Assembly: GCF_902860225.1 (NCBI RefSeq)
Contig: NZ_LR794158.1
Coordinates: forward strand, 186,001 to 250,000
Origin: Azoamicus ciliaticola
Lineage (GTDB): Bacteria > Pseudomonadota > Gammaproteobacteria > UBA6186 > Azoamicaceae
Direction: 5' to 3'
Length of the DNA: 64,000 nucleotides
Below are positions 36,546-46,615 of this stretch, in pieces. Under the pieces are notes generated by a model. That model saw only the letters and a program-made list of their open reading frames with translations, did no database searches and was not told the origin of the DNA. Position 1 is the first letter of the stretch, and every line of letters starts with the position of its first letter. The translations under genes were made by a program, and so were the position numbers.

Positions 36546-37628
36546 TTAACTTAAATCTTTTAAATAATTTTTGGTAGACATTTCATTTAATCTACTAATA
36601 GTACGTTTAAAATCAAACTTTAATAATTCTCCTTTATATAAATCTAAAACCAAACATTCAAAAGACATAACAACATTTATTTTTCTATCATAAAATTCAT
36701 CTATTAAAGCTATAAATCTTCTAGCTTCATCTTCGTCATTTATTTTTTTTATTCCACTTATAAATACAATTTTAAACAAAGTTGCAATTTCACAATAATC
36801 TAAATGACTTCTACCAAATCCACAAATAACCTTAAAATCAAACCAAATAATATTATCTGCAATATAATGTGAAAAAATTTTTCTATCATTAATCGTTAAA
36901 AAAAACTTTTTATTAGGCAAACTTTTTGCAATATTCAAAAATAAATTTTTCATAGATTTAAAAGTAGAAAAACATAAAGAATAAAAAAATAATCGTTCAC
37001 TACTTAAATACATAAATCTATAATCAACATCACTATTAACACAAACAACTTTTAAAAATTTTTCTAAAAGAACTATCGTTGGCAAAAATTTTTGTCTTTG
37101 TAATCCACCTTCATATAATCTAGATGGAATAACATTTGATGTCATAATAAAAAATACACCAAAATCAAATAAATAATGAAAAAGTCTTGCCAAATTCATG
37201 GCATCACCTATATCTTTAACAAAAAATTCATCTAAACAAACAACAACATACTCTTTTTGCATAAACTTAGCTAAAACTTTCAAAGGATCTTTTTCACCAG
37301 AATAATTTTTTAATTTATCATGAATTAATTTCATAAAATGATGAAAATGAAATCTACCCTTCTTATCAAAAGGCAAAGAATTAAAAAATAAATCTACCAA
37401 ATATGTCTTACCTCTACCAACATCTCCCCAAATATATAAGCCAAGATTAGCATCTTTTTTAAAAAAACTAAAAACTTCAGAAAAAAATATGCTATCTCTT
37501 TGACTCTGTTTTAAAATTAATCTTTCAAATAAATCATTCAATTCTAAAACAACTGCTTCTTGTGATTTATCATAAAGAATTTTTCTATCATTCAAATTTG
37601 ATCTATATAAATCAATTAAATTAGCCAT
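36546..37628 (-). CDS. zapE: Cell-division ATPase ZapE (AFG1 family)
   Basis: The AFG1-like ATPase has Walker A GDVGRGKT in LGLYIWGDVGRGKTYLVDLFF, FHFHHFMKLIH, Walker B VVCLDEFFVKDIGDAM and the sensor IMTSNVIPSRLYEGGLQR. The length is 360 residues (E. coli 375). In E. coli ZapE modulates the Z ring, mainly under low oxygen or heat, which would fit an anaerobic cell. The ATG at 37628 lies four bases after mutS; a longer frame would overlap mutS. Confidence 0.93.
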   Translation of the reverse strand: MANLIDLYRSNLNDRKILYDKSQEAVVLELNDLFERLILKQSQRDSIFFSEVFSFFKKDANLGLYIWGDVGRGKTYLVDLFFNSLPFDKKGRFHFHHFMKLIHDKLKNYSGEKDPLKVLAKFMQKEYVVVCLDEFFVKDIGDAMNLARLFHYLFDFGVFFIMTSNVIPSRLYEGGLQRQKFLPTIVLLEKFLKVVCVNSDVDYRFMYLSSERLFFYSLCFSTFKSMKNLFLNIAKSLPNKKFFLTINDRKIFSHYIADNIIWFDFKVICGFGRSHLDYCEIATLFKIVFISGIKKINDEDEARRFIALIDEFYDRKINVVMSFECLVLDLYKGELLKFDFKRTISRLNEMSTKNYLKDLS

Positions 37629-37632
37629 AAAA

Positions 37633-40140
37633 TTATTTATTATTATCAAAAAAATCTTTTAAAATATAAAGCTGTTCTAAAGCATCCTTAGGTGATAAAT
37701 TATCAGGATCTATTTTGTCTATAAAATCAAAAATTTTTTTTCTATTATCATTATCACTAATATTTAAAATAAAACTCGTTTTAAATTCGATTAATTTTTT
37801 ACGAGCAAAAGTAATTACACTGTCTGGTATACCAGCCATACTAGCAACTTCAATTCCAAAACTATTATCGGAAAAACCCTTTTCAAACCTATAAAAAAAT
37901 TTAAGCTCGCCAGCATCATCTAAAACAATGCAATATATTTTACCTATAGACTCAAAAAAATCACATACAACATGTAAGTCATGAAAATGAGTTGAAAATA
38001 AAAAAAATGACCCATTAACTTCAATCAAATATTTTAGTATAGAAAAAGCTAAAGCTTTACCATCTAAATATCCAGTTCCCCTTCCAATTTCATCAATCAA
38101 AATCAAACTATTTTTTGTGGCTTTTAATAAAATATCAGCCATCTCTTTCATTTCAAGCATAAAAGTTGAATAAGAATTAGCTAAATCATCTCCAGAACCT
38201 ATTCGTGTGAAAATTTTATCAAAAATTCCTATTTTAGCAAAGCTAGCTGGAACATGCGATCCTATATGTGCTAATAAAACAATTATTGCAGATTGACGCA
38301 TATAAGTTGATTTTCCACCCATATTAGCACCTGTAATAATCAAAGACCTTATCTTAAAATCTAAAAATATATCATTGGGAATAAAATCTTTTTTTTTAAA
38401 TTCAATAACTGGATGTCTGCCAGATTTTATATCTAAAATATTTTCATCAACTAACAAAGGTTCACACCAATTAAACAAACTAGATTGCTCAGCAAAAGAA
38501 CACAAAATATCTAACATAGAAATGTATCTAGCTGCATTCTTAATAGAAAAAATTTTTTTTTTTACTTTATATAAAATAATATTATAAATACATTTTTCTC
38601 TATCTAAAACTCTAATTTTAGATTCACTAAATTTTTTTTCTAACGTCTTTAATTCATCTGTAAAATATCTAACATATCTAGGACCAAATCCTATTTTTTT
38701 ATACTTATCATCTACTTTATCAGATTCAGATTTAGGTATTTCTATAACATAAGAATTATTTAAAAATAAAACATTTAATGTAGAAATCCCTAAACGTTTT
38801 TTTTCATCACTTTGATATTTAATTAAAGAAAAATTTAAATCTTTAACAACTTTTTTATATTTATCTAACCTTTTATCAAATCCATTTTTAATAAAATCAC
38901 CATCTTTTAAACTAGAAATAGGATTATCTATTATAGCTTTTTCTATTAAATTAACAAGATCATCAAAAAATCCTACATTATGAAAAATAGTTTCTAACAA
39001 CCCAACCAATCCAATTTTTTCTAACTCAATTTTTATTAATGGTAAAATACTTAAAGATATTTGCAATTGTTTTAAATCAGATGGTTGAGCTAAATAAAAA
39101 ACAATTTTGCCTAAAATCCTTTCTAAATCAGAAACCATGTCTAAGTTTTTTTTTATTTTCAAATAGTTTTGATTAGTTTTTAAAATCGAAACACTTGAGA
39201 TTCTATCATTCAATATAAACCTAGATAAAATAGGATATGTTAACCACAACTTTAACAATCGCTTACCCATAATTGTTGATGTTTTATCAATAACATAAAA
39301 CAATGAATCTCTATCATTCTCGTTTAAACTCTTAAATAACTCCAAATTTTTTCTAGCACTATGATCCAAATACAAAAAACTATTAATGCCATGCACTTCT
39401 AATGACACTACATTTTCTAATTTATTATTTCTAGTATGTAAAACAAAATTTAACAAACATCCGGCAGACAAAAGAGAAGCAGAAAAAAAATTTATATCAA
39501 TACATTTTATGTTTGAAATTCCAAAAAAATTAATCAAAGAATTATAAGCTAAATTAAAATTAAACTTTTCATCAGAAATAGAATTATAAAAAAAATTTTT
39601 AGGTAATAAATTAATAAAACTAGATTTATCAGATATTAATATTTCTATAGGATTAATTCTATCTATCTCATTGTATAAATCAAACTTACTATCAACTCTA
39701 GATATAAAAAAATAACCAGTACTAATATCTAAAGAAGCTATTCCATAAAACCCATCAAAAAAACTAATACACGTTATATAATTATTATTGTCAGGTGATA
39801 AATAACTATCATGAAAGAAAGTTCCTGGAGTAAGTGTGGTAACAACAGCTCTTTCTATCAATCCATCTTTTTTTGTCAAACTTATTTGTTCACAAATTGC
39901 AACTTTCATATTAGCTTTCATCAATTTAATAATATGAGTATTTAAAGATTTTGCTGGAAATCCAGCCATTGGCACAGACTTTCCCTTATTAGTTAAAGTT
40001 AATGACAATAATTTTGAAGCTTTTGATGCATCATTAAAAAAAAACTCGTAAAAATCACCAACTCTAAATAATAATATTTTATCTTCATGTTGCGATTTTA
40101 TTTTTAAATATTGTTGAATTATCGGTGTATATTTATCCAT
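37633..40140 (-). CDS. mutS: DNA mismatch repair protein MutS
   Basis: The 835-residue protein (E. coli 853) begins MDKYTPIIQQYLKIK; the mismatch-wedge motif Phe-x-Glu is in RVGDFYEFF (around residue 35). The ATPase domain has GANMGGKSTYMRQ, SFAKIG, STFMLEM and LILIDEIGRGT, and a C-terminal helix-turn-helix dimer region remains. ATG at 40140 is chosen because the family alignment starts there; the frame continues upstream for 26 unrelated residues. Intact MutS is unusual in endosymbionts of this size, and the A/T homopolymers of this genome would be prime targets for MutS repair. Confidence 0.96.
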   Translation of the reverse strand: MDKYTPIIQQYLKIKSQHEDKILLFRVGDFYEFFFNDASKASKLLSLTLTNKGKSVPMAGFPAKSLNTHIIKLMKANMKVAICEQISLTKKDGLIERAVVTTLTPGTFFHDSYLSPDNNNYITCISFFDGFYGIASLDISTGYFFISRVDSKFDLYNEIDRINPIEILISDKSSFINLLPKNFFYNSISDEKFNFNLAYNSLINFFGISNIKCIDINFFSASLLSAGCLLNFVLHTRNNKLENVVSLEVHGINSFLYLDHSARKNLELFKSLNENDRDSLFYVIDKTSTIMGKRLLKLWLTYPILSRFILNDRISSVSILKTNQNYLKIKKNLDMVSDLERILGKIVFYLAQPSDLKQLQISLSILPLIKIELEKIGLVGLLETIFHNVGFFDDLVNLIEKAIIDNPISSLKDGDFIKNGFDKRLDKYKKVVKDLNFSLIKYQSDEKKRLGISTLNVLFLNNSYVIEIPKSESDKVDDKYKKIGFGPRYVRYFTDELKTLEKKFSESKIRVLDREKCIYNIILYKVKKKIFSIKNAARYISMLDILCSFAEQSSLFNWCEPLLVDENILDIKSGRHPVIEFKKKDFIPNDIFLDFKIRSLIITGANMGGKSTYMRQSAIIVLLAHIGSHVPASFAKIGIFDKIFTRIGSGDDLANSYSTFMLEMKEMADILLKATKNSLILIDEIGRGTGYLDGKALAFSILKYLIEVNGSFFLFSTHFHDLHVVCDFFESIGKIYCIVLDDAGELKFFYRFEKGFSDNSFGIEVASMAGIPDSVITFARKKLIEFKTSFILNISDNDNRKKIFDFIDKIDPDNLSPKDALEQLYILKDFFDNNK

Positions 40141-40177
40141 AAAAAATAATAATATATATATATAAAAATCAACCAAA

Positions 40178-41569
40178 ATGAAAATGAAAAAAATAATAAT
40201 TTCTTTTATTATAATCATAATATTTAATAATTGCTACGCAAATGTAAATTATAATAACACAAACATAGAAAAAAATACTATTCTAGCAATAAGTATACCA
40301 CTTATATTTATAATATGCTATATCTTAATAATTTTGGAAGAAAAAATAAAAATTAAAAAATCAACAATAAGCATATTTTTTGCTACAATAATGTGGATAA
40401 TAATAACATATTTAACAAAACAATCGGAAAATAGTTCATTGATAAATTTTAAAATATACGAAATTTTACATAAATATTGTGAATTACTTATTTTTTTACT
40501 TATAACTATAACATATATAAATGTTATTAAAAAAACAGATATAATAGATATTATACGCAATAAAATAGCTAAAAATAATATATCTTATAAAAAAATATAT
40601 TGGACAACTGGATTTTTAGCTTTTTTTATTTCACCAATAGCCGATAATTTAACAACAGCATTATTCGCATCATCTATACTAATATCAATGGAAAGTAAAG
40701 ATACTAAATTTTTAAATCTAGCAACAATAAACATAGTTATTGCATCAAACGCAGGTGGTGTATTTAGTCCATTTGGAGATATAACAACGTTGATGATTTG
40801 GCAAAATAATTTAGTAAATACAAAATCATTTATATACACATTTTTACCTTCATTTATAAATTTTATAATACCAGCAATTATAATGAACACACATATAGAA
40901 AAAAAAATACTTATAATAGAAAATAAAAAAGTTCAAATAAAAAATAAAAACTACATAATAATACCATTACTATTTATAATAACAATAATAATGACAACAA
41001 CAATACAAATATATTTGAAAATCCCAGCAATAATAGGAATGTTATTAGGATTTTCATTGCTAGAAATATTTGAAAAAATAAACAATTTTAAAAATAAAAA
41101 AAAGTTAAATATACATGAAGAAATAAAGCTTATAGATTGGGATACATTACTATTTTTCATAGGAATAATGCTTTGTATAGGTGCTTTATCAATAATAGGT
41201 GTGCTTGAAAAAATATCAATTTACATATACAAAGATATGTTAGAAAATACAAATATAGAAATAAAACATATCATTGCAAATACACTAATGGGAATATTAT
41301 CTGCGATAATAGATAACATACCAATAACATACGCTTTAATAGAAATGAATCCAAATATGCCGGAAAACCAATGGTTAATTCTGACATTAGCTGTAGGTAC
41401 TGGCGGAAGTATATTATCAATAGGTTCTGCAGCTGGTATAGCACTAATGGGAACTATGAATGGGAAATATACTTTTATGTCACACTTAAAATGGAGCTGG
41501 AGTATACTATTAGGTTATATAATAAGTATACTCGCACAAATACTAATAAATAAATATTTTTTTATGTAA
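40178..41569 (+). CDS. nhaD: Na+/H+ antiporter NhaD
   Basis: The 463-residue protein has a signal-like N terminus and about twelve membrane spans. The NhaD/ArsB (ion transporter superfamily) motifs are SPIADNLTTALFASSIL (with the conserved Asp-Asn), NIVIASNAGGVFSPFGDITTLMIW in the first half, and the mirrored SAIIDNIPITYALIEM and GTGGSILSIGSAAGIALMG in the second. It exports Na+ in exchange for protons and so couples Na+ and proton gradients. It converges on bamA with three bases between the stops. Confidence 0.92.
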   Translation: MKMKKIIISFIIIIIFNNCYANVNYNNTNIEKNTILAISIPLIFIICYILIILEEKIKIKKSTISIFFATIMWIIITYLTKQSENSSLINFKIYEILHKYCELLIFLLITITYINVIKKTDIIDIIRNKIAKNNISYKKIYWTTGFLAFFISPIADNLTTALFASSILISMESKDTKFLNLATINIVIASNAGGVFSPFGDITTLMIWQNNLVNTKSFIYTFLPSFINFIIPAIIMNTHIEKKILIIENKKVQIKNKNYIIIPLLFIITIIMTTTIQIYLKIPAIIGMLLGFSLLEIFEKINNFKNKKKLNIHEEIKLIDWDTLLFFIGIMLCIGALSIIGVLEKISIYIYKDMLENTNIEIKHIIANTLMGILSAIIDNIPITYALIEMNPNMPENQWLILTLAVGTGGSILSIGSAAGIALMGTMNGKYTFMSHLKWSWSILLGYIISILAQILINKYFFM

Positions 41570-41572
41570 AAA

Positions 41573-43903
41573 TTAACCAAAAGATATAGCTATTATATTT
41601 TTACTTTCTTCATCATCTGAATTAAACGGATAAGCTAAAGCAATTTCTAATGGCATGCCAAATGGCGTACTCCACACAAAAGAAATTCCAAAAGAAAATT
41701 TTAAAGAATAAAAATAATTGAATAATTTATTTTTCAAACCTTCATTAACATACAATGATGTATCATAAACATTGCCTATATCAAAAAATAATGATGTTCT
41801 TATATCTTTTAATTCTTCAGGAAGAAATGTTGGCACATGTAAAGAAAATTTTGCACAAAATAAAAGGTTGCCTCCAATACTTTCATCGTTAGAATCTTTA
41901 GGTCCAAGCATACGTTCTTTAAATCCACGCACATTAGTATTACCTTTCATGTGAAAATTTCTAAAAAATGGGAAATCATCATCTCCAGAATAAACGCTTC
42001 CATAATATAAACTAGATGTAACATTAATAATATAATCATCATAAAAATTATAATAATAATTAAAATCATAATTAAACGTATAACACTTTATTTTAGATCC
42101 AGGCATATTAAATCTGAAAATAACATTATGATAAAAACCACTTGAAGAATAAGAAAATTTATCAAAAGAATTATAATTCCAAACTATATTAAAAAAATAA
42201 TCTTTAAAATCAAAACCATTTTGCTCTATAAATTTTTTAATTTCAATAGAAGATGACTCATCATACATTCCTAAAAAAGTCATATCACATCCAACTCCAA
42301 AATTAAACTTTTCAAATTTATTTAAGTCCCAAGAATAATACAAATAAGCGCCAAAAGTTTCATACAAAGTGTTAATATAATCAGCATCTTGATCAAATAA
42401 ATCTGATCTATAATATAAATTATAACCTATTCCAAAAGTTTCATCTGAAAAATAAGGAATGAAATAGCTAAATATAAAATCTGTTTCAACGCCATTACTA
42501 TTTATATCCAATGCTATATCACTACCTATACCCAAAAAATTAGATAATTCTGTATTTAAATTTATACTAAATCCATCATCATTACTATACGATAAGCCAG
42601 CAGTTACTTTACCAAATTTTTGCTCATCAATAATGTAAAAAATATCAGTTTCTAAATAATCATCAGGATTTTTAACATACTCTATATTAACAGAATCAGC
42701 AATACCACTACGAATTATCTCGTTTTTACTGAATTCAACATCATCTAAAGCTAAAATAGAACCTTCTGTAAATGGTAACATTCTTCTTAAAACACTATCG
42801 CAAGTTAAAAAATTACCAAAAAAACTTATATACCCAACTCTAGTTTTTAAAGATTTAATAATAGAAAAATTAATACCAACTCTAGATTCACCAGCATAAA
42901 AAATAGAAAAATCAATATCATGATTTAAAAAAACATTTCTCATCAAAAAATCTTTTAACTTAGACTTAACTTCCATTAACAATTCTCTAGAAAAAACATT
43001 TCCTATCTTTAAATATGAAAATATAACAGAGTTAAACTCATCCTCCAAATTATCCTTTTGTAAAATAACTTTATCTCCATGTATATTAATAGAATCAATA
43101 TGATATAATTCTCCTTCACAAACACTTAATAAAACATTGAAATTATTTTTTTCCTTAGAAAAAAACACTCTAATAAAATCAATGTGAAAATCTGAATAAC
43201 CTCTATCAAAATAATAAGCTTTCAAATTATCTACATCATTCTCAACTAAATCAGGAAAAAATAAATCATCTTTTAAAAAAAATGACATCCAATTAGAATT
43301 AGAATATGATAATGAGGATATAATTTTATCTTTATCAAAAACAGAAACACCTATTATATCTATATTCTTTATTTTTTGTAAAAAACGCTTATCAAGCTTA
43401 ATAATTAAATCAACACTATTTAAATCTTTATTAAAATTAACAACTAAATCCATATTTGGAATATTAAATCCAGAATAAGCGTAAAATTGAAACAAATTAT
43501 TCTTAAAAAAACTAATATTGTTACCATCATATAAACAACCACGATAAATTTCGAATCTATTTAATAATGACAAAACATATTCTTTATCAGAATCTACATG
43601 CAAAACTACTTTTTTAATAATAGGTTTTTCAACACAAAAAACTTTAATTTCTTTATTATTCCAAAATACTTCTACCTTATTAAAAATATTTAAATCAATG
43701 AGTTTTTTAAAAAAAACATCATCATTACATTTATAAAAGTTTGTATTATCAAATATTTTATTCAAAATCTCTTCGTGAGAAAAATAATTAAGACCATAAA
43801 ATTTAACTTTTTTAAAATTAAATTCTTCTCCAAACAAAGAACATGAATAAAAAAATAAAACAAAAAATATTTTGAAAATAAACATAAAAAAACACTTAAA
43901 CAT
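41573..43903 (-). CDS. bamA: Outer-membrane protein assembly factor BamA
   Basis: The 776-residue protein has a signal peptide (to about residue 25), five POTRA repeats spanning roughly residues 26-425 (the first begins FKKVKFYGLNYFSHEEIL), and a 16-strand barrel. The barrel shows the GLSYSNDDGFSINL strand, NTNVRGFKERMLGP (the VRGF lid-lock motif of BamA loop 6) and ends KNIIAISFG. BamA inserts beta-barrels in the outer membrane, so this symbiont keeps a real outer membrane. ATG 43903 is used; ATG 43885 is an alternative six codons later. Other Bam subunits are not in the window. Confidence 0.94.
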   Translation of the reverse strand: MFKCFFMFIFKIFFVLFFYSCSLFGEEFNFKKVKFYGLNYFSHEEILNKIFDNTNFYKCNDDVFFKKLIDLNIFNKVEVFWNNKEIKVFCVEKPIIKKVVLHVDSDKEYVLSLLNRFEIYRGCLYDGNNISFFKNNLFQFYAYSGFNIPNMDLVVNFNKDLNSVDLIIKLDKRFLQKIKNIDIIGVSVFDKDKIISSLSYSNSNWMSFFLKDDLFFPDLVENDVDNLKAYYFDRGYSDFHIDFIRVFFSKEKNNFNVLLSVCEGELYHIDSINIHGDKVILQKDNLEDEFNSVIFSYLKIGNVFSRELLMEVKSKLKDFLMRNVFLNHDIDFSIFYAGESRVGINFSIIKSLKTRVGYISFFGNFLTCDSVLRRMLPFTEGSILALDDVEFSKNEIIRSGIADSVNIEYVKNPDDYLETDIFYIIDEQKFGKVTAGLSYSNDDGFSINLNTELSNFLGIGSDIALDINSNGVETDFIFSYFIPYFSDETFGIGYNLYYRSDLFDQDADYINTLYETFGAYLYYSWDLNKFEKFNFGVGCDMTFLGMYDESSSIEIKKFIEQNGFDFKDYFFNIVWNYNSFDKFSYSSSGFYHNVIFRFNMPGSKIKCYTFNYDFNYYYNFYDDYIINVTSSLYYGSVYSGDDDFPFFRNFHMKGNTNVRGFKERMLGPKDSNDESIGGNLLFCAKFSLHVPTFLPEELKDIRTSLFFDIGNVYDTSLYVNEGLKNKLFNYFYSLKFSFGISFVWSTPFGMPLEIALAYPFNSDDEESKNIIAISFG

Positions 43904-43963
43904 TACAAATAATTAATATTAAAATAACAATCAAAAAAAATAAAGACAATAAAAAAAATAATA

Positions 43964-44737
43964 TTATCGTTTTATAACAAAACCAGAGTATAAAAAATAA
44001 AGACAAAAAATATACATAAAAAATATAACTAAAAAAATTAAAAATACAGAATAAAATATATTAACTTCAGATATACCTAAAAAAGAATATCTAAAAATAT
44101 TAACCAAATAAAACATAGGATTTAAATAAACAATAATTTTCAAAACCTTTGGTAATAAATCCAAAGAAAAAAATATACCACTAAAATATATAAGCGGAGT
44201 TAACACAAAAGTTGGAACTAAACTAATATCATCAAATTTTTTAGCTAAAATAGCATTAAATAATCCAAATAAAGAAAAAAGTAACGAAGTTAAAAAAAAT
44301 ACAAAGATTAAAAAATAAAAATTATAAAAATAAAACTCATTTAAAAAAAATACAAAAAAACAAACCCCATTAAAAATAAAAAAAGCTCTTATTACACCAC
44401 CAAAAATAAATCCATTTATCAAAACAAAAAAACTAATTGGTGAAATTAATAGTTCTTCTATATATTTTTGAAACTTAGAACTAAAAAAAGATGATGATAC
44501 ATTAGCATACGCAGAACTTATTATAGACATCATTAATAATCCAGGAATTATATACTGAATATATTTATATCCTGACATATACCCAACCTTTAAACCAAGT
44601 ATCTTACCAAAAATAATAAAATACAAAAAAATAGTTATAATTGGAGGTAAAACTGTTTGCGGCCAAATCCTAATAATTCTAAAAAACTCTCTCCTAATTA
44701 TAGTAAAAAAAGCTATAAAATTAAACATTTTTATCAT
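43964..44737 (-). CDS. ABC-2 type transporter permease, YadH-like
   Basis: The 257-residue membrane protein has six hydrophobic spans with the ABC-2 pattern: RREFFRIIRIWPQTVLPP at the cytoplasmic start, then IQYIIPGLLMMSII and the family segment FSGIFFSLDLLPKVLKIIVYLNPM. These match E. coli YadH. The substrate of the YadGH pair is unknown; related exporters move lipids, polysaccharides or drugs. It overlaps its ATPase gene by 17 bases. Confidence 0.85.
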   Translation of the reverse strand: MIKMFNFIAFFTIIRREFFRIIRIWPQTVLPPIITIFLYFIIFGKILGLKVGYMSGYKYIQYIIPGLLMMSIISSAYANVSSSFFSSKFQKYIEELLISPISFFVLINGFIFGGVIRAFFIFNGVCFFVFFLNEFYFYNFYFLIFVFFLTSLLFSLFGLFNAILAKKFDDISLVPTFVLTPLIYFSGIFFSLDLLPKVLKIIVYLNPMFYLVNIFRYSFLGISEVNIFYSVFLIFLVIFFMYIFCLYFLYSGFVIKR

Positions 44738-45638
44738 TAATAACAGAATTTAAAAAAAAATCTTCAAGTGGATTATTTCTCATAGAAATACTGAAAATAT
44801 TAATATTATTAGACATTAAAAAATATAAAAATTCATTCAAGCTATCATTATTTGAAAGATGCAAATCTATAGTATTTTTGTCTAAAATAGAAATTTTAAA
44901 ACGATTAAAAGATAATAATTTATCTACACTACATACTTTAATAGTAAAAAATTTATCTAAATTAAAAAAATGCAAATCTTTCATTGCTAATTCTTTTAAA
45001 ATTGCACCCTTATTAATAACAGCAATTTTATTACATAAAGTTTCTACATCACCCATATAATGCGTAGTTAATATAATTGTTTTACCTAATTTATTTAACT
45101 CCATTAAAAAATTTAAAATAACTTTTCTAGAAAAAATATCAACTCCAGCCGTAGGTTCATCTAATATTAATATATCAGGATTATGAATTAAAGCACGAAC
45201 TAACATAAGTCTACGTTTCATACCACCAGACAAATTAAAACTTATAGTATTACGCTTATCCCACAATTCAAAAAAACTTAATAAAGATTTCACCCTATCA
45301 AAAATAAAAGATCTAGAAAATCCATAAAATCCAGCTTGATTAAAAACTATGTCAGAAACACTTTCAAATTGATTAAAATTAACATCTTGCGGGACCACAC
45401 CTATCAAAGACTTAATGAAAATAGAGTTATCATCTAAATTAACCCCACTTATAAAAACTTTTCCTGAGGTTTTTTTTATTAAAGAAACTATTATATTTAT
45501 TATCGTAGATTTGCCTGCACCATTTTTACCTAAAATTGCATAAAAATCACCATAATCGATAGATAAATTAATATCATTTAAAGCCAAAAAACCATTATCA
45601 TACTTTTTTCTAAGATCAGATATAAACAAAGCACTCAT
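44721..45638 (-). CDS. ABC transporter ATP-binding protein, YadG-like
   Basis: The 305-residue ATPase has Walker A GKNGAGKSTI (residues 36-45), the Q-loop VVPQDVNFNQFESV, signature LSGGMKRRLML, Walker B ILILDEPTAGVD and the switch His in TTHYMGD. The C-terminal 80 residues are family specific. It partners with the permease downstream (17-base overlap); apbE follows two bases upstream of its start in the opposite gene order, so the three may share a transcript. Confidence 0.87.
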   Translation of the reverse strand: MSALFISDLRKKYDNGFLALNDINLSIDYGDFYAILGKNGAGKSTIINIIVSLIKKTSGKVFISGVNLDDNSIFIKSLIGVVPQDVNFNQFESVSDIVFNQAGFYGFSRSFIFDRVKSLLSFFELWDKRNTISFNLSGGMKRRLMLVRALIHNPDILILDEPTAGVDIFSRKVILNFLMELNKLGKTIILTTHYMGDVETLCNKIAVINKGAILKELAMKDLHFFNLDKFFTIKVCSVDKLLSFNRFKISILDKNTIDLHLSNNDSLNEFLYFLMSNNINIFSISMRNNPLEDFFLNSVINDKNV

Positions 45639-45642
45639 AAAA

Positions 45643-46602
45643 TCAAATGTAAGTCTTAAATTTATAATTAGGAAAATTCAAAATAGATTTTTCTATTATA
45701 TTTAAATCCATATTAAAAAAAGCAGTTGATAATGCATCACAAAAGCTACATTTTTCTCCAAAAACAGTGAGAAATAAATAATTTTCTTTTGACTTTAAAG
45801 AATATGGGTTTATTATATGATGTGAATTATTAAAAGTTTTTTTTAAATATCCAGCTGAAATAGCTATGCTTCCATCAAATAAATCAAAAAAAAAGTCTCT
45901 ATCATTTAAAAATTTATATAGACGTTTATCAAAAGAAATTTTCCATGGTAAATTATTAGGCATACCGCCCATAACTCTAACATCTCCTCCAAATTCAATT
46001 GCCGCATGTTTTATGCCATTTTCGGATAAAATATTTAAACATTCATCTATAGTAAACCCTTTGCCAATGCCACCTAAATCAACCATAGAATTTTTTCTAT
46101 TTAATTTTAAATAATTACCATCGAAAATAAAAAGATCATCTTTCATATCACAAAATTCAGTAATATTACCAACAATAGGAACGAAATTATCTATGCCAAA
46201 TTTATACAACAAATTTCCCATTCCCATATCAAAATAACTAAATGTTTTTTTAGATATAAAATCACCAATTTTCAAAACATTTAATGTATCTATTGACATT
46301 TCATTAAACCCTAAAGGATTGTTATTTAATATTCCAACATCAGATAATGGCGAAAATTTTGTTAATACATTTTCTAAATATTTGATTCTGTTAATACTTT
46401 TATCAATTACAAATTTACCATATGCTAAATCATCACAAAAAATTTGAATTTTACCATTAGTTCCCATTAAATAAAAATCTTCGCATAAAAACTTAGACGA
46501 AAAATCTTCTAAAAAAGATTCATAAAACAAAAAATTAAAAGTAAACGCACTACCAGTTAAAAACACTTTATTTAAAAAACGTCTTCTATCTAAATAAAAC
46601 AT
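45643..46602 (-). CDS. apbE: FAD:protein FMN transferase ApbE, NosX-like
   Basis: ApbE attaches FMN covalently to a threonine in proteins such as NosR, NqrB/C and RnfG/D. The 319-residue protein begins with a twin-arginine signal (DRRRFLNKVF, residues 5-14), as in NosX of denitrifiers, then FAD-binding LGGIGKGFTIDECL, FGGDVRVMGG, and the Mg site CDALSTAFF. The SGDYE position reads SAGYLKK, a change worth noting. A His-rich GSHHIINPYS-like stretch (NSHHIINPYS) follows. NosR with AGATVT is the obvious substrate in this window. It lies 13 bases from sufU. Confidence 0.9.
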   Translation of the reverse strand: MFYLDRRRFLNKVFLTGSAFTFNFLFYESFLEDFSSKFLCEDFYLMGTNGKIQIFCDDLAYGKFVIDKSINRIKYLENVLTKFSPLSDVGILNNNPLGFNEMSIDTLNVLKIGDFISKKTFSYFDMGMGNLLYKFGIDNFVPIVGNITEFCDMKDDLFIFDGNYLKLNRKNSMVDLGGIGKGFTIDECLNILSENGIKHAAIEFGGDVRVMGGMPNNLPWKISFDKRLYKFLNDRDFFFDLFDGSIAISAGYLKKTFNNSHHIINPYSLKSKENYLFLTVFGEKCSFCDALSTAFFNMDLNIIEKSILNFPNYKFKTYI

Positions 46603-46615
46603 AAATATACCATAA

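Noticed and set aside
40141..40218. 26-residue extension of mutS
   Set aside because: Hydrophobic, unrelated to MutS and overlapping nhaD; the family start is ATG 40140.
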